Origin: Flavisolibacter ginsengisoli DSM 18119
GTDB lineage: Bacteria > Bacteroidota > Bacteroidia > Chitinophagales > Chitinophagaceae
Direction of reading: 5' to 3'
Length of the DNA stretch: 64,000 bases
Assembly (NCBI RefSeq): GCF_900129295.1
Contig: NZ_FQUU01000002.1
Coordinates: 72,488-136,487, forward strand
In this document: positions 28,496-36,218 of the stretch, piece after piece
Layout: each line of letters opens with the position of its first letter
Numbering within the stretch: the stretch's first letter is position 1
Translations under genes and position numbers: made by a program
The notes under the pieces: model-generated
What the model was told of the DNA's origin: nothing
The model's database searches: none
The model's input: only the letters and a program-made list of their open reading frames with translations

Positions 28496-28681
28496 CTAAA
28501 CTGGAATTAAGGCGCCAATTAACAGGCAAAGCCCAGTTATTATGACCCATCCAAATAAAAACCAGGATAAAAACAACCTTGGTGATATTGTCCAACAAGC
28601 ATTTTCAAACTCCTGCCCATCTATATGGTCTTGTTCATCGGCCTGTGATTCTTTTAAAATGCGGTAATATTTCATATACAT
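28496..28681 (-). CDS. Possible small membrane protein, unknown
   Basis: A 61-residue ORF. Residues 1-33 are polar and charged, and residues 34-58 form one clear membrane helix (LFLSWFLFGWVIITGLCLLIGALI). I recognise no family. It stands alone, 224 bp upstream of sufB and 740 bp from the ion channel. The polar-then-hydrophobic layout supports a real gene, but the length allows chance. Confidence 0.35.
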   Translation of the reverse strand: MYMKYYRILKESQADEQDHIDGQEFENACWTISPRLFLSWFLFGWVIITGLCLLIGALIPV

Positions 28682-29421
28682 TGCAATTCCGGTTCAAGGT
28701 ACTAGCAACAGTTTTGCTTTCCTTGTCACTCATGTATTTTAACAAGGTGATAAGTAGAAAAGTCAAATTTCCAGGGTAGTGATATAAATAAGAGAATGGC
28801 AGAAATGGGGAAATGCTCACCCCCATTTAGATAATTTCTATATTCAAGCTTTTATATACGCCTCAAAGTCAGTAAAATAAACATGCGGATTTCCTGTATT
28901 ATTCATTGAAGATTTATTCTATTCTTATATAGCTCTGTTGTCAATATCTAAACATCCTCATTTCCATTAGAACAGAAAGCATATAGAAAGATTGATTTTA
29001 GATACTGACTCATAGCCTTTGCCATAGCTATCAAGGGTGTTTCTAACGCCTATGTAACGCCTCTTTAAAGAGCCGTTGCAGAGGCGGCACAAAGGCGGTA
29101 CATAAATACACTAACTTTTAAGCTGATCAGTTCTAAATAAGGTTGCCAATTTTTATTGTTTTAACCAGCAAACCTCCCAGGTTGCTATCCTAATTTTCCT
29201 GGAACAGTATTTAAACTCAAGGTTTCATTATTATATGAGGAAATTGGTAAGAAGATAATAGGATCTCAATTCATGAATGAAATACCATAGAAATACATTA
29301 ATCTAATTGCTTATATAATGATGCCGGAATTAAGGTCTTAATGTATTTAACCTATTCCCCCGACCATCTTATTTTTTGAAGTGAGACTTTGGTGATACCA
29401 CAATTTTTCATCCCATTCCAG
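28682..29421. other. Gene-free interval between suf and the cyclic-nucleotide operon
   Basis: About 740 bp of AT-rich sequence with no ORF I would support on either strand and no tRNA or clear terminator. The only ordered element is the 57-bp imperfect palindrome at 29045-29101, which is G+C-richer than its flanks. Confidence 0.6.
29045..29101. repeat. 57-bp imperfect palindrome with four CGCCT half-sites
   Basis: Two copies of TAACGCCT (29045-29052 and 29056-29063) lie 11 bp apart. Two inverted copies of AGGCGG (29083-29088 and 29094-29099), also 11 bp apart, mirror them. Folding the whole stretch gives 21-nt arms with 17 matches around a 15-nt loop. A separate perfect 12-bp palindrome, CTCTTTAAAGAG (29062-29073), overlaps its centre. 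It could be an RNA hairpin, a cooperative operator or a small repeat element. Confidence 0.6.
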
Positions 29422-30135
29422 TCAATCAAAGTTCTTTATAGTGTCTTTTTTATGTTTCCGTTCTTTGTCCAACTCATCTTCTTCCCTTTTTTCAACAAAC
29501 CAGGAAGCCACGTAAGCCGTGAAGGTGCCAAAAAGACCCATGCCTACAGTTATTAACGCCACCGCAATAATGCGTCCTTCAGTAGTTACCGGAAATTTAT
29601 CACCATATCCCACAGTAGTTATGGTAACATAGGCCCACCAGAGCGCATCTTCTGCCGTTTTAATATTGCTATGCGGCGCATCCTTTTCAACATTTAATAT
29701 ACCAATGGCGGAAAATATGACCATTAATATGGCAATGATGCCAATAGATGTAAAAGCACCTTTTACCCTGTTGCTGAAATAATATTTCAATACCATGCGC
29801 ATAGAACGAAAAGCTCTCAATACCCTCAACAGCTGTACTACCCGGAAAAGCCGGGCCGCTACAAAAACATCAAATACGGGAATGCTCGAAATAAGGTCTA
29901 TCCACCCCCATTTCATATATTCCAGCTTATTTTTTGCCGAGGTGAACCTGACAATAAAATCTATAAGAAAGAAGAAACAGATGGCATGATCGATATCCCG
30001 TAACAGTTTTGATGTTTCTGGTGGAAGGTGCGCAAAAGTATTGATCAGCAAGGCAATGATCACATACACAGACAATACCATTATGAGGATATTGAATGGA
30101 TGCAGGGCCTGCCTTTGCTGAATGGTTATACGCAT
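29422..30135 (-). CDS. Voltage-gated-type potassium channel subunit
   Basis: A 237-residue inner-membrane ion channel with six membrane segments. S4-like basic repeats are visible in RLFRVVQLLRVLRAFRSMRM, with an Arg about every third residue. The pore helix and selectivity filter are WWAYVTITTVGYGDKFP, where TVGYGD is the potassium signature. The C-terminal tail (about 30 residues, Lys/Glu-rich) is too short for a fused nucleotide-binding domain. It is the last gene of the cyclic-nucleotide set, 43 bp after a stand-alone cyclic-nucleotide-binding protein. Ion selectivity for K+ follows from the filter; gating is unknown. Confidence 0.92.
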   Translation of the reverse strand: MRITIQQRQALHPFNILIMVLSVYVIIALLINTFAHLPPETSKLLRDIDHAICFFFLIDFIVRFTSAKNKLEYMKWGWIDLISSIPVFDVFVAARLFRVVQLLRVLRAFRSMRMVLKYYFSNRVKGAFTSIGIIAILMVIFSAIGILNVEKDAPHSNIKTAEDALWWAYVTITTVGYGDKFPVTTEGRIIAVALITVGMGLFGTFTAYVASWFVEKREEDELDKERKHKKDTIKNFD

Positions 30136-30178
30136 GATAAGCAGTTCTTGTTATGACACGTTGAATGAAACCAATACA

Positions 30179-30637
30179 TTACTGCATTTTCTGTTTGTCA
30201 AATTTTTCATTAAGGATGCGGAGTCGCTTACAGAGCATTCTTAAAAAACCTTTAGCTATCTCCGGGCGTGAATCGAGCAATTCAAAAAAAGGCTCCTGGT
30301 CAATTTTAAAGAGGTAGCAATCGGTATGGGCACGCACAGATGCACTCCTGCTTTCAGAATCGATCAGTGACAATTCCCCAAACACTTCTTTTTCCTTTAA
30401 TATGGCCAGGGTAGTATTGGATTTATAGATCTCCACTTCGCCCTGGTAAATAATATACATGCTGTCTCCAAAATCTCCCTCTTTAAATATTACAGCATCC
30501 TCTGGTAGTTCCATATCCTGCATAAGCGGGGCAAGATCTGCAAGAACATTTTCAGGTGTATCTGAAAAGATGTTGAGTGATTTAAGCAGGAGTACTTTTT
30601 CAATGAGTAACAGGCGTTCTGTTTTTGAAATAGACAT
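30179..30637 (-). CDS. Stand-alone cyclic-nucleotide-binding domain protein
   Basis: A 152-residue protein made almost entirely of one CNB domain (about residues 20-140). The beta-roll has IFKEGDFGDSMYIIYQGEVEIY, and the phosphate-binding cassette is FGELSLIDSESRSASVRA, with the Gly-Glu and the Arg-Ser needed to hold the cyclic phosphate. No DNA-binding domain is attached, so it is not a CRP-type regulator. The N-terminal 20 residues form a helix (LLIEKVLLLKSL). It lies between a transporter-like protein (20 bp) and a potassium channel (43 bp) and may serve as a detached regulatory subunit for either one; that is inference. Confidence 0.9.
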   Translation of the reverse strand: MSISKTERLLLIEKVLLLKSLNIFSDTPENVLADLAPLMQDMELPEDAVIFKEGDFGDSMYIIYQGEVEIYKSNTTLAILKEKEVFGELSLIDSESRSASVRAHTDCYLFKIDQEPFFELLDSRPEIAKGFLRMLCKRLRILNEKFDKQKMQ

Positions 30638-30657
30638 AGTGCGAATTTTTGATTATC

Positions 30658-33396
30658 CTATACAGCGTATTGGGCCAGTTCACTTAGTAATGGATGTTCG
30701 GCTCCAATGTAACGACTGATAAGATTATGATTAATTGAATGATGCTGTTTTTTGGATGTATAAATGGAACAGGCCTTTGTCCAGTTGTTGTATTTAAATT
30801 CATCTGTGCCCAAAATAGAGCTGAGGATATTTTCTATTGTTGTAAAGAAACTGGAAGGATACAATTTTCGAAGTGCATAGGTCTTATGACCAATGTCTGC
30901 ATTTTCAAAAATGAGATTGAAATGATAGGCAATATCTTTTTTCACAGACATTTCAATTATTTCCATGGCATTGGCAATAGCTTCCTTCTGTTCTGATTTA
31001 AATGCAGATCGAACGTCCTTTATCTTTTCACGATCGTATGAAATGGCAAAAATGTATAGTAATGTGTCCCTTAATCCGGCCAGTTCTAATTCGAGCGAAT
31101 GGGAAAGTAAATGATACTTATGTTGGTATGGCAGGAGCAATTGCTGCATGTATAATATCCTTGCACAATTGCTCAGGCATATACGTGCCTGGGTCTCAAA
31201 GAAAGACAGTTGTTCATCCTGGGCTTTATAATTTGATAAGTACAATGTTTTGATAATGATGTGAAGAAATCCAGGCAACCTGCTTGTAAGATCAAGTAAT
31301 ACTTTTTGGGAACGCTTGCCTCCTATCCTGCCTAATAATCGAATCAACTTTTCTGTTTGCCTGTATGTACCCTTGCGGTTGATGATAAAATCTTCCAGAA
31401 CAGGCAGGGCATTTTCGCCGGATGCATTTAAACAGTTCATTACCATTTTTTCATTGGTATTGAAGCGGTTCAATACAATATGTAAAAGTTCAACTTCGGC
31501 ATTAAGGCCGGCAGCCAGGAAAGCTTCATGTTGCACCTTTTCATCAGGGTCATCCATAAGCTTTTTGATATCCTCTTTATAGATGCCCTCTTTGAGGTCC
31601 TGTAAAATGGCGGCCCCTCTTCTCCTGTTCTCAGGATCGCCGGAATGTAGCAGGCTCACTAAAAAGTTGCGGGCATCCATTTTATTTTGCCTGTCGCCAT
31701 AGGTAATAATGCCTACTATAGCAGCTCGTTGTATAGTGCTATCTTCATTGGCCATGTAAGGCAGAATTTCATCCTCACGGATATTAACCCTGCTTAGTGC
31801 AGTAATGATCTCTGCTTTTAATACCGGGTCTGTGGCAGTGAGTAGCATTTCCCGAAGCTTATCATTCAACCTCGACACATTCCTGGGCTGTATAAGCCTG
31901 ATGGCTTCCGTTCTGATTCTTTCAGAAGGGTGCTCCAATGCAGCTACCACTATTTCATTGTGAAACATATTAGGATGGGAAGCTAATAGTTTCAAAACAT
32001 TGGATGCCTCGGCCTCAGTTCCTTTGCCCAGTCTTTCTTTCATCCAGCCAACCGTAGAAGCATCATTAACAGAAAATTCAGTGTTATAAAAAAAGCGGTT
32101 TCCTATTGTTTTTAAAAGTGTTTTTAAATATTGCTGGTGTATACGATAGATGCCAATGATCCAGGCAATGCCAAGTGCCAGTAATACATAATTCAAACTT
32201 TCCAGGTGTTTGCCTGGATCAAACTTCAGGATCACTATCAGCAATATCCCGGTAAGTAATGATGCAAACGGATCCATGATACCTTTGGTGATGGTATGCG
32301 CCCTCAGGCGTTCATGAGTGCTAAGCGGTTGCATGAGGGTCAGGAATACCGGGGTATTGATTGAACTCCGAAGGATATCTACGAAGATGGCCATGGCACC
32401 AAAGAGATAGATGGATAAGGATCGTGGCTGAATGATCCTGTCCGAGATTAGCACAATTGATACCAGCAGGATCAATAACAAGGGGGTTATAAGCAAAGAT
32501 TTGATAATGCCAAGCCTATTGATCAATCGCCCGGTAAAGATCATTTTAATAATAAGCGCCAGTATGCGCACGGTAGCAAAGAAAAATGCAATGAATTGTG
32601 CCAAAGCCACATCACTATGCAATGCGCCCTTTACTTTAGCATAGAAGGCAAAATTGACTATGATAAATGTAGCTGAAGCAATTATTGTCATAATAGCAAT
32701 TCTGCGTATAAGCACATTTGCTGAAAAGTTTTTAACCAGGTGCGTGATGGGGTACGCGGCCTGCTTTACATCATGATGATGCTCATGCTTGCTCAACAAT
32801 CCAAGTCTTTCTATTATTATGATGCATGGTAAAGAGGCCAGCATACAGAAAAAGCCAACCCATAACAGGTTTGCAGTGCCAATATAGCTAACCAGTAAAA
32901 GAGCCATAGTATAGCCTACAAACTTGGCAGGAATATCGCCTGAACTAATCAGTCCAAACAAGCGTTTACTCTGGCGCACATCAAAAAGAAGTGAAGTAAT
33001 TCCCCAAAATTCCAGGTTGTTGAGCAGGTACAGCATATTGAACCAGGCAATCATTAAAAAAAGGAATCCCGGGGGCATGGCACTTAAAGCAAAACGGAAT
33101 GCCAGAAAACTTAAAGCCATGAAAATGGTGACACCCTTAGCAAGATCAGTTATAGTAAACCTGGCCTCTAATTTTGAATAAATAAATCCAGCTACCCACA
33201 ATAAAAAAGCGGAGTAAATAAAAACCTTGGGAAACTCAGAAATATCAAACTTATTAAGAAACAAGGCGAATGCGGAAGTGAAGAAAAAGGCAATAGCTGC
33301 CCCCTGGAAAAACTCCATTAGAAAAAGAACCTTAACCAATTTCCATTCATTAGTCCGCACATTTAATATGCGTAATAATAAGCTGGTAGGTTTCAT
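30658..33396 (-). CDS. Nucleotide-transporter-like (Npt/ADP-ATP carrier or MFS) protein with HEAT-repeat C-terminus
   Basis: A 912-residue membrane protein. The first 430 residues hold 10-12 hydrophobic segments with a fold like MFS or the chloroplast/Rickettsia-type ADP/ATP (Npt, TlcA) carriers. Examples are WKLVKVLFLMEFFQGAAIAFFFTSAFALFLNKFDI near the start and RLFGLISSGDIPAKFVGY at about 145. Residues about 455-690 are soluble helical repeats of HEAT type (HPSERIRTEAIRLI, ATDPVLKAEIITALS, DPENRRRGAAILQDLKEG, DPDEKVQHEAFLAAGL). The last 220 residues are helical with no family I recognise. The start lies 2 bp after the HD gene stop. Its substrate is not evident; nucleotide transport is a family guess. 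Confidence 0.75.
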   Translation of the reverse strand: MKPTSLLLRILNVRTNEWKLVKVLFLMEFFQGAAIAFFFTSAFALFLNKFDISEFPKVFIYSAFLLWVAGFIYSKLEARFTITDLAKGVTIFMALSFLAFRFALSAMPPGFLFLMIAWFNMLYLLNNLEFWGITSLLFDVRQSKRLFGLISSGDIPAKFVGYTMALLLVSYIGTANLLWVGFFCMLASLPCIIIIERLGLLSKHEHHHDVKQAAYPITHLVKNFSANVLIRRIAIMTIIASATFIIVNFAFYAKVKGALHSDVALAQFIAFFFATVRILALIIKMIFTGRLINRLGIIKSLLITPLLLILLVSIVLISDRIIQPRSLSIYLFGAMAIFVDILRSSINTPVFLTLMQPLSTHERLRAHTITKGIMDPFASLLTGILLIVILKFDPGKHLESLNYVLLALGIAWIIGIYRIHQQYLKTLLKTIGNRFFYNTEFSVNDASTVGWMKERLGKGTEAEASNVLKLLASHPNMFHNEIVVAALEHPSERIRTEAIRLIQPRNVSRLNDKLREMLLTATDPVLKAEIITALSRVNIREDEILPYMANEDSTIQRAAIVGIITYGDRQNKMDARNFLVSLLHSGDPENRRRGAAILQDLKEGIYKEDIKKLMDDPDEKVQHEAFLAAGLNAEVELLHIVLNRFNTNEKMVMNCLNASGENALPVLEDFIINRKGTYRQTEKLIRLLGRIGGKRSQKVLLDLTSRLPGFLHIIIKTLYLSNYKAQDEQLSFFETQARICLSNCARILYMQQLLLPYQHKYHLLSHSLELELAGLRDTLLYIFAISYDREKIKDVRSAFKSEQKEAIANAMEIIEMSVKKDIAYHFNLIFENADIGHKTYALRKLYPSSFFTTIENILSSILGTDEFKYNNWTKACSIYTSKKQHHSINHNLISRYIGAEHPLLSELAQYAV

Positions 33397-33398
33397 AT

Positions 33399-34004
33399 TT
33401 ATTGATTAGTAGTGAATTCTTGTTTTTTCGCTTTCAGGTTTTCAAGGTGTTTCAATTTCTTTGGATTTCGATTTCTTTGGGAGGATTTGGTAAAATAGTG
33501 ATGAGACTCGATAAATTTCAACTGAACAGACATCCATTCAGCTTCTGTAGTAACAATGCCCTGTTGAAGGTATTCAAGCATTAGCTTATTACTCAGGATT
33601 TCAAAATCATCCCGGCCCAGGTAATCAAGGTCTGCATCACAAATAATCTGTTCAAGGTGGTTTGTTGGGGTTTGAGGAACCCTGGTAGCCATAATGATGG
33701 AACAAATGGTGTCTAGCTCTTCTTTTGAAAATGTTCCATTTGCCAGGTCATGACGGGCCATCTGGCAGCTCACTTCTTCATGTCCTTTATTAATAACTAA
33801 AAACCCCATATCATGATATAGGGCCGCAATTTTTAATAAGAGCAGGCTTCTGTCATCTGTGATACCTTCTTCCTTTGCAATTCGTTCAACATTAGAGAGC
33901 ACTTCTGCAGTATGCTGCACATTATGATAGGTAAATCCGGGAGCTATACATGCAGCAAGTGTATGAAGAACTTTATCCTTAATTATTTGGAAATCCGGAA
34001 CCAT
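33399..34004 (-). CDS. HD-domain phosphohydrolase (possible cyclic-nucleotide phosphodiesterase)
   Basis: A 201-residue HD-superfamily metal-dependent phosphohydrolase. The metal ligands are visible as YHNVQHT (His), then IAALYHDMGF (His-Asp) and a later Asp in CDADLDYLGR, an order shared with eukaryotic-like cyclic-nucleotide phosphodiesterases and other HD enzymes. The C-terminal 30 residues are Lys-rich. It lies 2 bp upstream of the transporter-like gene and 145 bp downstream of an adenylate cyclase gene, so degradation of cAMP is a sensible guess. HD proteins also act on (p)ppGpp or nucleotides, so the substrate is uncertain. Confidence 0.82.
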   Translation of the reverse strand: MVPDFQIIKDKVLHTLAACIAPGFTYHNVQHTAEVLSNVERIAKEEGITDDRSLLLLKIAALYHDMGFLVINKGHEEVSCQMARHDLANGTFSKEELDTICSIIMATRVPQTPTNHLEQIICDADLDYLGRDDFEILSNKLMLEYLQQGIVTTEAEWMSVQLKFIESHHYFTKSSQRNRNPKKLKHLENLKAKKQEFTTNQ

Positions 34005-34149
34005 TAGACAGGAAGTGTGGTTTAATTAAATATAACTATTTTCTAAAACTCCTTGATTGTTTTTGTCAGCCATAGCCCATATTCAACAGGAAGATGAAGA
34101 CTCAGGCATCCTGTTACTTCTTTATACCAAGTAAAGTAATCCAGGGTCT

Positions 34150-36165
34150 TTATCCATAAAGTGTATCCAGGTCAAACTTTTGCATTTCAGTATCGGGATT
34201 GTTCACATTTATTTCCCTGGGTTGTTCTACCAGCGATTCTGTTGATTCATCTACTGTTCCATCAATGAAATACATATCAACTTCACCCACATTTTTTGCA
34301 TAAATCTTACCCCGGTATTTGCAACGGAACCTGTCTTTGATCAATTCGTAGGTAGCTGAAGAAATATTTACAAGGCCTGGCTCTCCATTACTTTCCATAC
34401 GGCTGGCAATATTCACTGTGCTGCCCCAAATGTCATAAGCATATTTCTTCTTCCCCACTACCCCTGCTACCAATGGACCCACATGTATGCCCACCCTTAT
34501 TTCCCATGGTGGCAAACCTTTTTCCATACGGCGGAGGTTATTTTGAATAACATATTCCTGAATTTCCAGGCCGGCCTTTACAATCTTGTAGGGATGTTCA
34601 TTATCTGGTGTAGGTATGCCCCCAGCGCACATATAAGAATCTCCAATCGTTTTGATCTTTTCCAGCTTGTTTCTTTCAATGATATCATCAAAAGCCATGA
34701 AACAATGATTCAGTTCATCCACCAATTCGGCAGGAGACATTTTATCTGCAAGTGATGTAAATCCTTTAAAATCTGTAAATAATACTGATACACGCTCATA
34801 ATCTCTTGGTGTGGCACGGCCGCTTTCCTGCAATTCTTTGGCAACTTCCTGTGGCAGTATGTTCAGCAACAGGTGTTCGATCTGCTCCTTTTGATGGTCA
34901 AGTATCTTGTTGATCCTAACCTTGGCCTTATAGTTTCTGAAAATAATAAAAGCAATGATGAAGATGAATATAAGACCAGCCATAAATGCATTCTTGGCTA
35001 GTCGCTGACGCTTTAGTTCCACCTCCTGTAATTGTTTATCCTTTGTCAGGAGGTCAACTTCACCCTGTTTCTTTTGCAGATCAAAATCCATCTGCAGTAA
35101 ACCTATCTTTTTGCCTGTTTGCTCATTATAAATCGTATCCTTTATATCTGAATACTTACTCTGATAGGCAAAGGCTTTACCAAAATTCCCCGTCATGGAA
35201 TAAGCGTTGGCAATTTCTTTATAAAGATCAACGAGAATGCTATTGGCTTTAATTTCCACAGCCGGCGCTTCTGCCTTATTGAAATAATTTAGGGCAGCAT
35301 TGTAATTACCAAGCTTCGCTTCAATGTTGCCAAGGCCACGGTAAGCCTGAACTATATTGAAAGTGACATTGAATTTTTGGGCCACTGCCAGGGCTTGTGT
35401 ATGGCTTTTTAATGCCAGGTCATATTTGCCCTGTTTTGCTCTTAGCTCGCCAATCTCATTATATACATCTGAACTACCCTCAGATTTTCCGTAAGCTGCC
35501 AGTGATTTGTTATAGAGCGCAAGGGCTTTGTCTAATGCATTCTTTTTGGCGTAAAGCTTGCCTATGTTCACATACATGGAACCCAGGGCATTTGCATTAC
35601 CCAACTGTTCGCAAATGGGCAAAGCCTTCTCGTAATAATATAGAGCTTTATCAAAAGTTGCGTCCTTTAAGCTGTAGATATTACCAATATTATTCAGGGT
35701 CATCATTATCTTTTCCTTGTTGCCAATATGCTCAGCTATCTTCAATGACTTCAAATAATACTCCAGGGCCTTGACATTATCCCCCTGGTTAAAATAAATG
35801 GCTCCAAGGTTGTTCAGCAAATTGGCAATTCCCTCATCATCTTTTATTGCTTCATAAATACTCAATGATTGCTTCCAGTAATTAAGCGTTTCAACGTATT
35901 TGCCCTGGAAATAATAGGCTAGTCCCACATTCTTTAGCGCCAGGGCTTCCCCTTTGGGATAATCCACTTTGGCTGCTAATTCTTTTGCTTCAGTGGCAAG
36001 GTTAATGGCCCCTGCGGGATCAGTATTAAAAAGCTCCTTGCTACTTTGAATCAATTTATTGATCCTGGAAGTATCACGTGTAAAATTTCCATCCCTGCCT
36101 TCCTGTGCATAAACAGGAAAGACCAAAAAAAAGGAAGCGACAAACAATAAACCTTTACAGTGCAT
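34150..36165 (-). CDS. TPR-containing class III adenylate cyclase
   Basis: A 671-residue membrane-bound cyclase making cAMP from ATP. The signal or anchor segment is at the N-terminus (to about residue 21). About nine TPR units (residues 40-360, such as ALALKNVGLAYYFQGKY and ALEYYLKSLKIAEHIGN) follow on the non-cytoplasmic side, then a membrane helix (FMAGLIFIFIIAFIIF, about 393-410), a linker with LNILPQEVAKEL, and the catalytic domain. Metal-binding Asp residues are in VLFTDFKGFTS and KTIGDSYM. The base-selecting Lys (KIKTIGD) and Asp (YDIWGSTVNIASRM) are the adenylate pair rather than the Glu/Cys guanylate pair. The transition-state Asn and Arg are present in VNIASRM. It heads the cyclic-nucleotide gene set. 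Confidence 0.92.
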   Translation of the reverse strand: MHCKGLLFVASFFLVFPVYAQEGRDGNFTRDTSRINKLIQSSKELFNTDPAGAINLATEAKELAAKVDYPKGEALALKNVGLAYYFQGKYVETLNYWKQSLSIYEAIKDDEGIANLLNNLGAIYFNQGDNVKALEYYLKSLKIAEHIGNKEKIMMTLNNIGNIYSLKDATFDKALYYYEKALPICEQLGNANALGSMYVNIGKLYAKKNALDKALALYNKSLAAYGKSEGSSDVYNEIGELRAKQGKYDLALKSHTQALAVAQKFNVTFNIVQAYRGLGNIEAKLGNYNAALNYFNKAEAPAVEIKANSILVDLYKEIANAYSMTGNFGKAFAYQSKYSDIKDTIYNEQTGKKIGLLQMDFDLQKKQGEVDLLTKDKQLQEVELKRQRLAKNAFMAGLIFIFIIAFIIFRNYKAKVRINKILDHQKEQIEHLLLNILPQEVAKELQESGRATPRDYERVSVLFTDFKGFTSLADKMSPAELVDELNHCFMAFDDIIERNKLEKIKTIGDSYMCAGGIPTPDNEHPYKIVKAGLEIQEYVIQNNLRRMEKGLPPWEIRVGIHVGPLVAGVVGKKKYAYDIWGSTVNIASRMESNGEPGLVNISSATYELIKDRFRCKYRGKIYAKNVGEVDMYFIDGTVDESTESLVEQPREINVNNPDTEMQKFDLDTLYG

Positions 36166-36218
36166 AACATTGGTTTAGGTAAAAGCAATGGTGTTTTCAC
36201 AGGAAGAATTCAAATGCT

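Noticed and set aside
35397-35774. A 125-codon plus-strand ORF
   Set aside because: It is antisense to the TPR region of the adenylate cyclase and shows no family signature.
29422-36165. A defence system of CBASS or Pycsar type
   Set aside because: The cyclase is a TPR membrane adenylate cyclase rather than a CD-NTase or a stand-alone Pycsar cyclase, and there is no nuclease, TIR or pore-forming effector typical of those systems; the idea is kept only as a remote option.
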